Shown here: positions 25,347-34,261 of the stretch, piece after piece
Layout of the letters: the number at the start of each line of letters is the position of its first letter
How positions within the stretch are numbered: the stretch's first letter is position 1
From: DALYJJ01 sp031969915
GTDB taxonomy: Bacteria > Acidobacteriota > Terriglobia > Bryobacterales > Bryobacteraceae
Direction of reading: 5' to 3'
Assembly (NCBI GenBank): GCA_031969915.1
Contig: DALYJJ010000018.1
Span: 1-64,000, forward strand
DNA: 64,000 bases
Made by a program: the position numbers and the translations under genes
The notes under the pieces: model-generated
Told to the model about the DNA's origin: nothing
What the model saw: the letters and a program-made list of their open reading frames with translations, nothing else
The model's database searches: none

Positions 25347-26437
25347 CAGTAGACTCCCTCCACCACTTTGTTCTGGAACCGGGAGAAGGGCCGCACGTTC
25401 CGGACGCCGTCCCAGGGGTACTTCTCATAGGGCGCCTCTCGCTCACACTCATCGCGTTCCAGGAAGCGCGGCATGAAGAACTCCTTGGTCAGCGTGGTGA
25501 GGCGGGCGCGGCCCGTTTCGCCGTAGCCGACGATGCGGGTGGGCTCATCGGGATCCACCACTTCCACCATCGCGCGCGGCGAGGGGGGATAGTAGACGAT
25601 GGCGTAGCCGTCGTCCTTCGAAACGGGGCGATGCGTGGCGAGGCCCATCAACGTGTTGCCGTAGGTGGGCGCGAAGTAGATGCCTTCGAGCAGTTCTTCC
25701 ACCGCGAAGCGCACCCACTGGGGCGTCATTTCCGTGCCCCCGCAGAAGATGCCCTTGATGCCCAGTTTCTTGAGCGAGACCTTCTCGCACAAGGCTTCGA
25801 GGAGCTTCGGCGTGATGAACAGGCACTGTATGTTGCCGTGCGCCTTGAGCAAGGTGAGCGCCTGGTCGATCACATGCTGTTTGTACAGCTCCATCTGACG
25901 CATCTCGCCCATTCGGATGAGCTTGATCACCCAACGGGGATCCAGGTCCACCATGAAGCAGATCCCGCCGCGATACTGGGCGAGGTGCTCGACGGCCAGG
26001 CGCAGACGGCGCGGGCCGCTGGGTCCAACGTGGAGCCAGTCGGCGCCCTTGGGGAAGGCGTCGTCCGGGAGCGTCGCGCTGAACATCTCGTAGTCGATGC
26101 GGAAATCCTCAATGGCGATGCGCGACTTGGGTACGCCGGTACTGCCGCCGGTCTCGAATGTGAATACGGGCCGGCCGGCGTAGCCCTTGGGAACCCAGCG
26201 CTGGACCGGACCGCCACGCAGCCATTCATCCTGGAAGAAGCCGAACTTGTCCAGGTCGTCGTAGGACTTCACTTCCTGGCGCGGGTCCCAGCCCGCCTTC
26301 CTCGCCCAGTCCAGCCAGAACGTGCAGCCGGTTTCGGGGTTGAAGTGCCATTCGACGACTTCGCGAGTCCAAACGTCGAGTTGCTGTTTCGCCGCGGCGG
26401 CTCGGGCTTCAAGAGTCAGATCCAAGGTAGGTGTCAC
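25346..26437 (-). CDS. Adenylate-forming acyl-activating enzyme (EhpF/PaaK-like)
   Basis: 363 residues, first gene of the operon. It has the ANL-superfamily N-domain: FTFETGGSTGVPKSRIAIEDF is the AMP-binding P-loop (TGGSTGVPK), and GIFCGGTEMTPQWVRFAVEELL with FAPTYGNTLMGLA are the A4/A5 motifs. It is shorter than PaaK or acyl-CoA ligases, as in EhpF and LuxE, and the mobile C-terminal domain is reduced. It should activate a carboxylic acid as acyl-AMP for the aldehyde dehydrogenase encoded next. The 218-nt divergent interval upstream should hold its promoter. Confidence 0.82.
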   Translation of the reverse strand: MTPTLDLTLEARAAAAKQQLDVWTREVVEWHFNPETGCTFWLDWARKAGWDPRQEVKSYDDLDKFGFFQDEWLRGGPVQRWVPKGYAGRPVFTFETGGSTGVPKSRIAIEDFRIDYEMFSATLPDDAFPKGADWLHVGPSGPRRLRLAVEHLAQYRGGICFMVDLDPRWVIKLIRMGEMRQMELYKQHVIDQALTLLKAHGNIQCLFITPKLLEALCEKVSLKKLGIKGIFCGGTEMTPQWVRFAVEELLEGIYFAPTYGNTLMGLATHRPVSKDDGYAIVYYPPSPRAMVEVVDPDEPTRIVGYGETGRARLTTLTKEFFMPRFLERDECEREAPYEKYPWDGVRNVRPFSRFQNKVVEGVY

Positions 26438-26655
26438 GATCGGGAAACTCCGGATGGTATGAACCTAGTGTACTTCGGCGCATACTAATGGACGAAACGG
26501 GGCGGGATTCGACTCAGAAACTTCGGCCGGCGGGAAGCGAGCTGTGCCGCGGAGCAATCTGGTAACGGCGCTGGAGGCGCAAGAGCCCCCGTTTACCGCC
26601 GCAACAATCGCAACGGCGATTCGGGCGGCAGGAGGGCCGATGCTATTCTCCAAGT

Positions 26656-28077
26656 ATGTTTCGCACCGGCTTCACCCTCTTCCTGTTCACAGCCGCGCTG
26701 ATCGCGGCGCCGGTTCCCGAGTGGTCGCGCTTCCGGGGGCCGAACGGGTCGGGTGTCGCCGAAGCAACGAACCTGCCGGTGGAGTTCGGGCCGGGGAAGA
26801 ACCTGGTTTGGAAGACGGATCTCCTGCCCGGTTACTCATCGCCGGCGCTGACCGAGAAGCACATCTTCGTCACGGCTCACAAGGACAAGAAGAAGCTCTA
26901 CACGATCTGTCTGGACCGTAAGAGCGGCCAAATCCTCTGGCAGCACGAGGCGGGCGAGAATCCGAACAAGCCCCTGAGCGTCAACACGCCGGTTTCGCCC
27001 AGCCCGGTGACCGACGGGATCAACGCCTACGTCTTCTTCGAGCACGCGGGCCTGATCTCCTACAGCCCGGACGGCAAAGAACGCTGGCGCGCGAAGCTGG
27101 GGCCGTTTCAGAGTCCGTACGGGCTGGGGGCGTCGCCGATTCTGGTGGACGGCAAGGTGGTGCTGCAGATCGACCACGACAACGGCTCGTTTCTCATCGC
27201 ATTCCGCGCCAAGGACGGCAAACAGCTCTGGAAAGCCGCCCGCAACGAGTTTACGCACGGGTTCTCGACTCCCGTCGTCTACAAGCCGCGGCGCGGCCCG
27301 GCGCAGATCGTCACCTCCGGGTCCTTCAAACTGGCGGGCTACTCGGCGGAGGACGGCGAGCTGCTGTGGTGGGTGGACGGCATGGCGTGGCAGGCGAAAT
27401 CGACGCCCTTGATCGACGGCGACATGCTGTATGTGCACTCGTGGATGGCGGGACTCAGCGAACTGGGGCACAAGCCCGTGACGGAGACGTGGCCGCAGGC
27501 GCTGGAGGCGATCGATAAGAACAAGGACGGGAAGCTGCAAAAGGAAGAGCTGCCGGACCCGGCGATGGCGAAGTACCTGTTCCTCTTCGACCTGGACGGC
27601 GACGGCACGTTGGGCGAACGGGACTGGAACAACGTGCTGGCGCGGAGCAACGCCAAGAACGGATTGTTCGCGATCAAGCTGGGAGGCAGGGGCGACCTGG
27701 CGAAGGACATCGCCTGGCGATATGAGAAATCGCTGCCGAACATCCCGTCGCCGATCCTCTATAACGGGGCGTTGTTCGTCTTGAAGGAAGGCGGGATTCT
27801 GACGTCGCTCGATCCGAAGACGGGCGAGGTGATCAAGCAGGGGCGCATTGAAGGCGCGGTGGATCCGTACTTTGCTTCGCCGGTGGCGGCGGACGGTAAG
27901 ATCTACACGGCAAGCGCGCCGGGCAACGTCGCGGTGCTGAAGGCGGCGGGCCAATGGGAGTTACTGCAGGTGAACAAGCTGGACGAAGAGACCTGGGCGA
28001 CACCGGCGCTCGCCGGCGGCCACATTTTCGTTCGTACGCAAAAGTCCTTATTTTGCTTCGGCGTATCACAGCCGTAA
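26656..28077 (+). CDS. Exported PQQ-like beta-propeller with EF-hand insert
   Basis: 473 residues, ATG 26656. Signal peptide 1-18 (FTLFLFTAALIAAP). WSRFRGPNGSGVAE is the typical start of outer-membrane or periplasmic PQQ-like propellers of Planctomycetes and Acidobacteria. Blades recur as GxxLWxxxx (LDRKSGQILWQHEA, AKDGKQLWKAA, DPKTGEVIKQG). Between blades, residues about 275-320 hold two EF-hand calcium loops: DKNKDGKLQKEE and DLDGDGTLGERDW. Function unknown; it may be a structural or binding protein rather than a quinoprotein dehydrogenase, because no PQQ-site residues were recognised. Confidence 0.85.
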   Translation: MFRTGFTLFLFTAALIAAPVPEWSRFRGPNGSGVAEATNLPVEFGPGKNLVWKTDLLPGYSSPALTEKHIFVTAHKDKKKLYTICLDRKSGQILWQHEAGENPNKPLSVNTPVSPSPVTDGINAYVFFEHAGLISYSPDGKERWRAKLGPFQSPYGLGASPILVDGKVVLQIDHDNGSFLIAFRAKDGKQLWKAARNEFTHGFSTPVVYKPRRGPAQIVTSGSFKLAGYSAEDGELLWWVDGMAWQAKSTPLIDGDMLYVHSWMAGLSELGHKPVTETWPQALEAIDKNKDGKLQKEELPDPAMAKYLFLFDLDGDGTLGERDWNNVLARSNAKNGLFAIKLGGRGDLAKDIAWRYEKSLPNIPSPILYNGALFVLKEGGILTSLDPKTGEVIKQGRIEGAVDPYFASPVAADGKIYTASAPGNVAVLKAAGQWELLQVNKLDEETWATPALAGGHIFVRTQKSLFCFGVSQP

Positions 28078-28137
28078 CACGGTTGGTGACTCCCCAAGAT
28101 ACTTGGCGGACGGCGGACGGAACCGTACAGTCGCCGC

Positions 28138-28662
28138 ATGGCCATCACAGTAGCCGACAAAGCAAAAGCAGCCGCAACCGTCTTCTCCGACACGTCGAAG
28201 TCCGGAATGGACATGCGTCTGAAACGCCTCATGGAAGCCCAACGCCTTGTCACCGGATGGGTTGACGCAGGCAGTTTCGGGCAGGGTTTTCTCAATCTTG
28301 GGTCGCTCAAGTCCGGTCTGGACGCGATCTCACGCGGCGCCACGGTGTACACGGATTACCAGGCGTCCAAAACGATGCAGCTTCAGCTTGCGGGCAAGTA
28401 CGGGATGGCGCTGGTAGGGCAGCTCGCCTCCGACCTGCACTTCGTTTTCACCAGCTTCGGAGAGAAACAGCCGGACCTTTCGAGCAAGAGCGGCACGGCG
28501 ACAATCGTGGTGACGCGTAACAGCTTCGGCTGCTACCTGGTGTTGACGGAGGACCGCCAGAGTCTCAAGGAAATCGTCTTCGTCCGGGGCGAGGAGACGT
28601 ACGGCAAGGAACTCGCGGTGGCCTTCCGCTGGAACGACGCCAACGGCACATTCAGCCGGTAG
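28138..28662 (+). CDS. Conserved hypothetical cytoplasmic protein
   Basis: 174 residues, ATG 28138, 60 nt after the propeller gene. No signal peptide or membrane segment. An N-terminal helical part (VADKAKAAATVFSDTSKSGMDMRLKRLMEAQRLV) leads to a beta-rich C-terminal half (GTATIVVTRNSFGCYLVLTEDRQSLKEIVFVRG, ELAVAFRWNDANGTF). No family was recognised. A strong terminator follows 29 nt after its stop, so it ends a transcription unit, perhaps together with the propeller gene. Confidence 0.7.
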   Translation: MAITVADKAKAAATVFSDTSKSGMDMRLKRLMEAQRLVTGWVDAGSFGQGFLNLGSLKSGLDAISRGATVYTDYQASKTMQLQLAGKYGMALVGQLASDLHFVFTSFGEKQPDLSSKSGTATIVVTRNSFGCYLVLTEDRQSLKEIVFVRGEETYGKELAVAFRWNDANGTFSR

Positions 28663-28690
28663 GCGCTGGGCAACAGCCAGGCATTACCCA

Positions 28691-28724
28691 GGCGGCCGGA
28701 CGCTCCGTTCCGGCCGCCTTTTTT
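28691..28724 (+). terminator. Strong intrinsic terminator
   Basis: GGCGGCCGGA (28691-28700) pairs perfectly with TCCGGCCGCC (28709-28718) across an 8-nt loop and is followed by six Ts. It closes the transcription unit of the preceding gene. Confidence 0.9.
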
Positions 28725-28837
28725 GTTCTGCGGCGTCGCAGGGCCGCACACCGCGTCCCGGATTCGGACAGCCGGCGTGGCGCGGCCCGGCGTGATACAC
28801 GGCGGCGGCGCGGCACTTGGTTTGCAAGTTTCCGGAC

Positions 28838-31243
28838 ATGTTCGACGATGTGCGCCTTGCGGTCCGGATGCTCCTGAAGCGGCCCGGCCTGACCTTCGTA
28901 GCCGCGTTTTCGCTCGCGCTGGGCATCGGCGCGAATGCGACGATCTTCAGCCTGCTGGACGGGATGTATTTGCGTCCACTCGGCGTGCCGGCGCCGGCGG
29001 AGGTCGTTCGAGTGTTTCTGGCGCATGAGGAAGACCCCTACGGGAACCTCTCGTATCCTGAGTTCCGGGATCTTCGCGCGGAGGCGAAGTCGTTCACGGG
29101 CGTGGCGGCGGCAATGCGCCGCGGGGCGCGCTACCGGGACGGCGAGACGACCCGTATTCTGCTGGTAAACGTGGCCTCGCCGGACTTCTTTCAGGTGATG
29201 GGAGTGAAACCGCACCTGGGCCGCCTGTTCGGAGCGGGCGAAGAGGACGGGGCTCCGATCGTCGTGGGCTACGACGCCTGGCAGCGGGTCTTCGGCGGCG
29301 ACCGCAACCTGGTGGGCCGCTCGCTGCGTCTGAATCGGGGCACCGTCACGGTGGCCGGCATTCTGCCGCCTGAGTTTCGCGATACGGGTGTGACGGGCTA
29401 CCGCGATTTCTGGGCGCCGCCTCGCACGTGGATGGCGATGGCGGGAGGCGAGGTGGCGAGCGATTTTGAAGCGCGCCGGTTCCGGGTCTACGATGTGCTG
29501 GCGCGGCTGCGGCCGGGGGTGAGCGAAGCCCAGGCGCGAGCCGAAGTGGAGACCATCGCGCGGCGCTGGGAGCAGGCGCATCCCGAATCGAACAAAGCGC
29601 GGCGCGGCGTGCTGGTGACGGACTTCGACTGGCGCTGGAAGAACTCGAAGGTGACCGTCGGGGCGATGTTCGGCGTGGTGGCGCTGGTGATTCTGATCGC
29701 GAGCGTGAACGTGGCGAACCTGCTGCTGGCGCGTGCGGAGGCGCGCCGGCGGGAGATCGCGATCCGCACCGCGATCGGAGCGTCGCGCTGGCGGGTGGCG
29801 CGCCAGTTCCTGGTAGAGAGCCTGCTGCTGGGCGGGGCGGGCCTGGCGATGAGCCTGGTGATCGCATTCTGGCTCATCGAGGCGCTGCCCGGAATCCTGC
29901 CCGCGACGCCCGGCTACGCGGCGCCCGCGCGATTCGAATTGGACCTGCGGGTGACGCTCGCCACGCTGGCCGTCGGGCTGACCACCGCGCTGCTGTTCGG
30001 GCTGGCGCCGGCGTGGTCGGCGGGGCGCACGCCGCCGGCTCCGGTGTTGAAGGGCGAATCGGCGACGGGGAGCCACAGGGTCCCGCTGCGAAACGTGCTC
30101 GCACTGGCGCAAGTGGCGATCTCGCTGGTGCTGGTGGTGGCCGCGGGGGTTCTGGCGTTGAGCTTCCGGAACACGCGCACGGCGGAGTTGGGTTTCACGC
30201 GGGGCGACCTGCTGCTGGCCTGGGTCTCGGGCAGCCAGCGGTTTCAGGAAGCGGCGATCCAGAAGATCGCCGCGCTGCCGGGCGTGCGGCGGGTGGGAGC
30301 CGGTACCCGCGCTCCGATGAGCCTTTCGGCGGGCGGGATGTTCCTGCATGTCGTGGTTCCCGGCCATCCCGACTTCGCGGCGGCGGGCGCGCGGCCGGCG
30401 GAGATCAAGTTCAATGCCATCGATCCGAACTTCCTGCCGGTGATGGGCACGCGGCTTTTGCGCGGGCGGAATTTCACTGAGCAGGACCGCGGCGAAGCGC
30501 CCCGCGTGGCGCTGGTGAATGAGACGATGGCGCGGCGCTACTGGCCGAACGAGGATGCGATCGGGAAGTACCTGCGCGTGGAGGGCATGGCGAAGGGCGA
30601 GTGCCAGATCGTGGGGATCGTCGAAAACGCGCCGATCAACGAGGTGACGGAGGCGCGCGAGCCGTACTTCTACCTGCCGTTCTTCCAGGGCGCCGCGCGT
30701 TGGGAGATGACGCTGCTGATCGAAACCGCGATGCCCGACCCGCAGTCGCTGGCGGGCGCGGTGCGCACCTCGCTGGTGGAAGTGGACCGGAGCATGGAGC
30801 CGATGAGCCTGCTGCGGTTCAGCGACCTGGTGAGTTACTCCACCGGCCCATATCGCATGAAGGCCCAGTTAGTGGGGGCGCTGGGAGTACTCGGCCTTGT
30901 CCTGACCGCCGTGGGGCTGTATGGAGTGGTTGCCTACAGCGTGTCCCTGCGGACGCGCGAGATCGGGATCCGCATGGCGCTGGGCGCGCAGACGCGGCAG
31001 GCGGCGGGCCTGGTGCTGCGGCAAAGCCTGGGGCTGACGGCGGCGGGCGTGGCGATCGGGATACCGCTGGCGTTGGCGGCCACCTGGAAGATGGCGTCGC
31101 TGCTGTTCGGCCTGGAGCCGTGGCATCCGCCGGTGTTCGTGGCCGCGGCCCTGGTGCTGCTTGCGGCGGCCTTCGCGGCGGCGTGGCCGAGCGCGCGGCG
31201 GGCGTCGCGCATCGAGCCGGTCACGGCGCTTCGTTATGAGTGA
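28838..31243 (+). CDS. Solitary MacB/FtsX-like permease (ADOP family)
   Basis: 801 residues from ATG 28838. The layout is that of Acidobacterial ADOP proteins: TM1 near 15-40 (GLTFVAAFSLALGIGANATIFSLL), a MacB periplasmic core, three TMs around 275-410 (VALVILIASVNVANLLLARAEARRREIAIR), a second periplasmic core and three C-terminal TMs (VLGLVLTAVGLYGVVAYSVSLRTREIGIRMALGA). Each half carries the REIAIRxAxGA cytoplasmic signature. No ATPase gene is next to it, as is usual for this family. Probable role in export or mechanotransmission of a lipid or peptide. The gene ends overlap pheA convergently by ten bases. Confidence 0.88.
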   Translation: MFDDVRLAVRMLLKRPGLTFVAAFSLALGIGANATIFSLLDGMYLRPLGVPAPAEVVRVFLAHEEDPYGNLSYPEFRDLRAEAKSFTGVAAAMRRGARYRDGETTRILLVNVASPDFFQVMGVKPHLGRLFGAGEEDGAPIVVGYDAWQRVFGGDRNLVGRSLRLNRGTVTVAGILPPEFRDTGVTGYRDFWAPPRTWMAMAGGEVASDFEARRFRVYDVLARLRPGVSEAQARAEVETIARRWEQAHPESNKARRGVLVTDFDWRWKNSKVTVGAMFGVVALVILIASVNVANLLLARAEARRREIAIRTAIGASRWRVARQFLVESLLLGGAGLAMSLVIAFWLIEALPGILPATPGYAAPARFELDLRVTLATLAVGLTTALLFGLAPAWSAGRTPPAPVLKGESATGSHRVPLRNVLALAQVAISLVLVVAAGVLALSFRNTRTAELGFTRGDLLLAWVSGSQRFQEAAIQKIAALPGVRRVGAGTRAPMSLSAGGMFLHVVVPGHPDFAAAGARPAEIKFNAIDPNFLPVMGTRLLRGRNFTEQDRGEAPRVALVNETMARRYWPNEDAIGKYLRVEGMAKGECQIVGIVENAPINEVTEAREPYFYLPFFQGAARWEMTLLIETAMPDPQSLAGAVRTSLVEVDRSMEPMSLLRFSDLVSYSTGPYRMKAQLVGALGVLGLVLTAVGLYGVVAYSVSLRTREIGIRMALGAQTRQAAGLVLRQSLGLTAAGVAIGIPLALAATWKMASLLFGLEPWHPPVFVAAALVLLAAAFAAAWPSARRASRIEPVTALRYE

Positions 31244-32085
31244 CTGCCGCGCGGATAGCAGCCGAGCACGCGCAGATAGTCGGCCAGTTCGGCCAGGTGC
31301 CCGAGCGCCTTGGCGCACTTCGGGTCGTCGACGTGGCCAAGGAAGTCGACGTAGAACATGTACTCCCACGGCTTGCCGCGAATGGGACGCGATTCGATCT
31401 TGGTGAGGCTGATGTCCCGAAGGGCGAAGGCGCTCAAGCCGCGGAACAGTGAGCCCGGCTGATTGCGCGTACTGAATACGAGCGACGTCTTCCAGCCATC
31501 CTGGCCTTGGGGGCGGGCCTTTGCCTCCTTGGCGCGTTCGAGCAGGAAGAAGCGCGTGAAATTCTGGCGGTCGTCTTCGATGGAGCGCTTCAGGATGCGG
31601 GCGCCGTAGATGTCCGCCGAAATCGCCGAGGCGATGGCGGCGTCGCCGGTGGCCTGGGTTTCCATCACCGTCTTGACGCTGCCCGCGGTATCGTAGTGCG
31701 GCACGCGCTCGAAACCGGGGTGGGCGGCGAAGAACTTCAGGCACTGGTTGATGGCCACCGGGTGGGACAGCACGCGTTTGATCTTCTGCATGGTCACGCC
31801 CGGCGGCGCGATCAGGTTGTGGACGATGCGCAAGTTTGTTTCGCCGACGATGCGCACGTCGAAGTGGAGCAGGTGGTCGTAGTTCTCGTGAACAGAGCCG
31901 TGGAGCGTGTTCTCAATGGGAATGACGGCGGCGTGGACGCGCGAGGAATCGAGCGCCCGGAAGACATCTTCGAACCGCGCGCAGGGCGCGACCTCGACGC
32001 GCGGCCCCAGGAGTTTGTACACCGCCTCTTCGCTAAACGCTCCGCGTTCGCCTTGAAAAGCCACCTGCTTGTTCCGTCGCTTCAC
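31234..32085 (-). CDS. pheA: Prephenate dehydratase
   Basis: 283 residues from GTG 32085; the frame is open further upstream but those residues are Ser/Arg-rich noise. The PDT domain starts VAFQGERGAFSEEAVYKL and has the catalytic TRF motif (DRQNFTRFFLLER) and VIPIENTLHGSVHENYDHL. A C-terminal ACT domain (KTSLVFSTRNQPGSLFRGLSAF, then LTKIESRPIRGKPWEY) carries the GALV-like and ESRP phenylalanine-binding motifs, so feedback inhibition is expected. It converts prephenate to phenylpyruvate in phenylalanine synthesis. No chorismate mutase domain. The O-methyltransferase ends ten bases upstream. Confidence 0.93.
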   Translation of the reverse strand: MKRRNKQVAFQGERGAFSEEAVYKLLGPRVEVAPCARFEDVFRALDSSRVHAAVIPIENTLHGSVHENYDHLLHFDVRIVGETNLRIVHNLIAPPGVTMQKIKRVLSHPVAINQCLKFFAAHPGFERVPHYDTAGSVKTVMETQATGDAAIASAISADIYGARILKRSIEDDRQNFTRFFLLERAKEAKARPQGQDGWKTSLVFSTRNQPGSLFRGLSAFALRDISLTKIESRPIRGKPWEYMFYVDFLGHVDDPKCAKALGHLAELADYLRVLGCYPRGSHS

Positions 32086-32095
32086 GAACGCGATT

Positions 32096-32707
32096 CTATC
32101 GCGACTGCCGTTTGACGCTGACCGAGAAGCCGCCGGGACCCGGCTCGACGAACTGGGTGTCGAGCAGCGGCTCGGCGAGGAGCGCGCGGCGGAACGCCAG
32201 GATGGGAGGCGATTGCGAACGCGTGTTGTGTGCGACAATCACGCCGCCGGCGCGCACTTTGGGCAGGACCAGGCGCAGGTAGGCGACGTAGTCGGGCTTC
32301 CAGGCGTCGATGAAGACGAAGTCGAACTCGCCTTCGAGTTTGGGCACTTCGGCGAGGGCGTCGGCGAGGCGCGCATCGACGAGGCCGGCCATATCGGCGT
32401 CCTTGAAGTTGCGCTGGGCTTCGGTCCAGCGTTCGCGGTCGATTTCGACGGTGATCAGGCGGCCGCCGGTTTCGCGGAGCGCCATGGCGATCCAGATGCC
32501 GCTGTAACCGTTCGAGGCGCCGATTTCCAGCGCGCGCTTCGCATTCACCTTGCGCGCCAGGTTCGCGAGGTAGTCGCCCTCGGCGGCGTCGATGTTCATC
32601 ATCTCGCCCCGCGAAGGCACCAGGCGCTCGAGCACCGCCATGGCCGCGCGACGGTCGGCCTCGACAAGCGCGACGGCCGCCACGAAGATCGCTGCGGCGT
32701 TTCTCAT
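32096..32707 (-). CDS. O-methyltransferase (class I SAM, COMT-like)
   Basis: 203 residues, ATG 32707 with GGGGAGGAG upstream, overlapping the preceding Gfo/Idh/MocA stop (ATGA). Motifs of the Methyltransf_3/24 group: GEMMNIDAAEGDYLANLARK, RALEIGASNGYSGIWIAMALR (SAM loop), LITVEIDRERW and FDFVFIDAWKPDYVAYLRLV with the metal-coordinating Asp. The N-terminus has a hydrophobic stretch (NAAAIFVAAVALVEA) that could be a signal peptide, unusual for a SAM enzyme. Substrate unknown. Confidence 0.87.
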   Translation of the reverse strand: MRNAAAIFVAAVALVEADRRAAMAVLERLVPSRGEMMNIDAAEGDYLANLARKVNAKRALEIGASNGYSGIWIAMALRETGGRLITVEIDRERWTEAQRNFKDADMAGLVDARLADALAEVPKLEGEFDFVFIDAWKPDYVAYLRLVLPKVRAGGVIVAHNTRSQSPPILAFRRALLAEPLLDTQFVEPGPGGFSVSVKRQSR

Positions 32708-34092
32708 GACGCACTCCTCCCCATGCCGTCGATCTCGTGGTAGAAGACGCGGCGCCCCTCGTCCATGGCCAGGTTGGCGAGGATGACCCCGGTGGAATCC
32801 CACAAACCAGTTTCGACGTCCGCCAGCGGGCGGCCGCCTTCCATGCAGCAGCGGAAGAAATCGTCGAGCGAGATCTCCACCGGGTTGCGCTCCTCTTCGG
32901 GCATGGTGATGCCGTTCTTATACAACCAGCGGCGGGCGAACTTCGCTTCCTTGGCGAGAAACGAATCGGCGGACGAGATCTGGTCCGCGGGCAACAGCAG
33001 CGGCAGGCCGCGCGTCTTGGTGGAGACGGTGGAGACGGTGGCGCCGGCGACCCAGTTTTCGGCGGTCTTGCCGGCCTCGGCCTTCGGCGCGTTCGGCTCG
33101 CGATACCAGACGCCGAGCGCGGGGCCGACCGCCGGGTTGGCGGCGTCTCCCACGGTGATCTCAATGGTGCCGCCGGTGCCCATGATGGACTCGGCGAACA
33201 TCGGGCGCGCGCCTCGCAGGATGTCCATGTGGCCGTTGGTGAGGATCGCCGAGTACAGCAGCTTCTGGCCCTTGGGGTATTTGAAGATCAGGTTGATGTT
33301 GTCGTAGGTTTCACGGCCGTCCTTCCAGTAGTCGATGCCTCCGACGCCGCAGACGAATTCCGGGTGCGTGCCGAAGACCCAGTCGGCGACGTCCATTTGG
33401 TGGGAGGCGAGCTCGGCGGTCAGGCCGCCCGAGTACTCGCGATAGAAGCGCCAGTTGATCTGCCGCTCCAGCTTTTTGTCGACCACGGGGCGGCGGCCCG
33501 CGCCGTTGCGGTGCCATTGGGCGCGGATGTGCGTGACGTCTCCGATGAGGCCCTTGCGGATCATCTCAATGGCGGTCTGGTAGAAGGGGCTGTAGCGGCG
33601 CTGCAGGCCGGCTTGAAAGACCTGGCGCGGGCGGCCGTTGACGAGCGCGCGCAGGGCGTGGACCTCCTCGGCGAGGAACACCACGCTCTTCTCGCAGAAG
33701 ACGTGTTTGCCCGCCAGCAGGGCGTCGCGGGTGGGCTCGAAATGGACGTGCAGCGGCGTCGCGACGAGCACCGCATCCACTTCGTTGTTGGCGAGGAGTT
33801 CGCGGTAGTCGGTGTACAGTTTCGGCTTGCCGCTGGTGACCAGCGCCGCGGCGGCGTCCAGATTCGGCCGGTAGATATCGCAGAGCGCGACGCACCGGCC
33901 GTTGTCGACGGATTCCAGGCGCCTGAGCAGAAAACTGCCTCGGTCGCCCGTGCCGATCACGCCATAGCGGATCTGGCCGCGCGAGGCGCGGGTCTTCCGC
34001 GGCGGTTGGCGCAGTGCGTGGTAGGTGAAGGCCGCGGCCCCGGCGCCCGTCGCCGCCATCGCTGTCCGCCTCGTCATCTTGCTGTTGTCCAT
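32704..34092 (-). CDS. Tat-exported Gfo/Idh/MocA-family oxidoreductase
   Basis: 462 residues, ATG 34092 with GGGAGG seven bases upstream. Twin-arginine leader KMTRRTAMAATGAGAAAFTY. NAD(P)-binding Rossmann domain: IRYGVIGTGDRGSFLLRRL, then VLVATPLHVHFEPTRDALLAGKHVFCEKSVV with the conserved EK pair. The C-terminal dimerisation and substrate domain has LASHQMDVADWVFG, with the conserved catalytic-site His. Such periplasmic members in Acidobacteria and Planctomycetes act on sugars or glycosides, mostly uncharacterised. Coupled to the O-methyltransferase by a four-base overlap. Confidence 0.88.
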   Translation of the reverse strand: MDNSKMTRRTAMAATGAGAAAFTYHALRQPPRKTRASRGQIRYGVIGTGDRGSFLLRRLESVDNGRCVALCDIYRPNLDAAAALVTSGKPKLYTDYRELLANNEVDAVLVATPLHVHFEPTRDALLAGKHVFCEKSVVFLAEEVHALRALVNGRPRQVFQAGLQRRYSPFYQTAIEMIRKGLIGDVTHIRAQWHRNGAGRRPVVDKKLERQINWRFYREYSGGLTAELASHQMDVADWVFGTHPEFVCGVGGIDYWKDGRETYDNINLIFKYPKGQKLLYSAILTNGHMDILRGARPMFAESIMGTGGTIEITVGDAANPAVGPALGVWYREPNAPKAEAGKTAENWVAGATVSTVSTKTRGLPLLLPADQISSADSFLAKEAKFARRWLYKNGITMPEEERNPVEISLDDFFRCCMEGGRPLADVETGLWDSTGVILANLAMDEGRRVFYHEIDGMGRSAS

Positions 34093-34261
34093 AATCGGAC
34101 CTCCCGATCCGATTCCAGCGTGAGCCGTAACTGGCGGGAAACCCAACGCTCGTAACCGTTAGGAACGGATTCCCAGGCCCGCTACAGCCGGGCGGCGGCC
34201 GGAGCGGGCCGTCTCGTTGACGCCACTTTCCGGCGGCATTATGATGCTCACCAGTTCCGAC

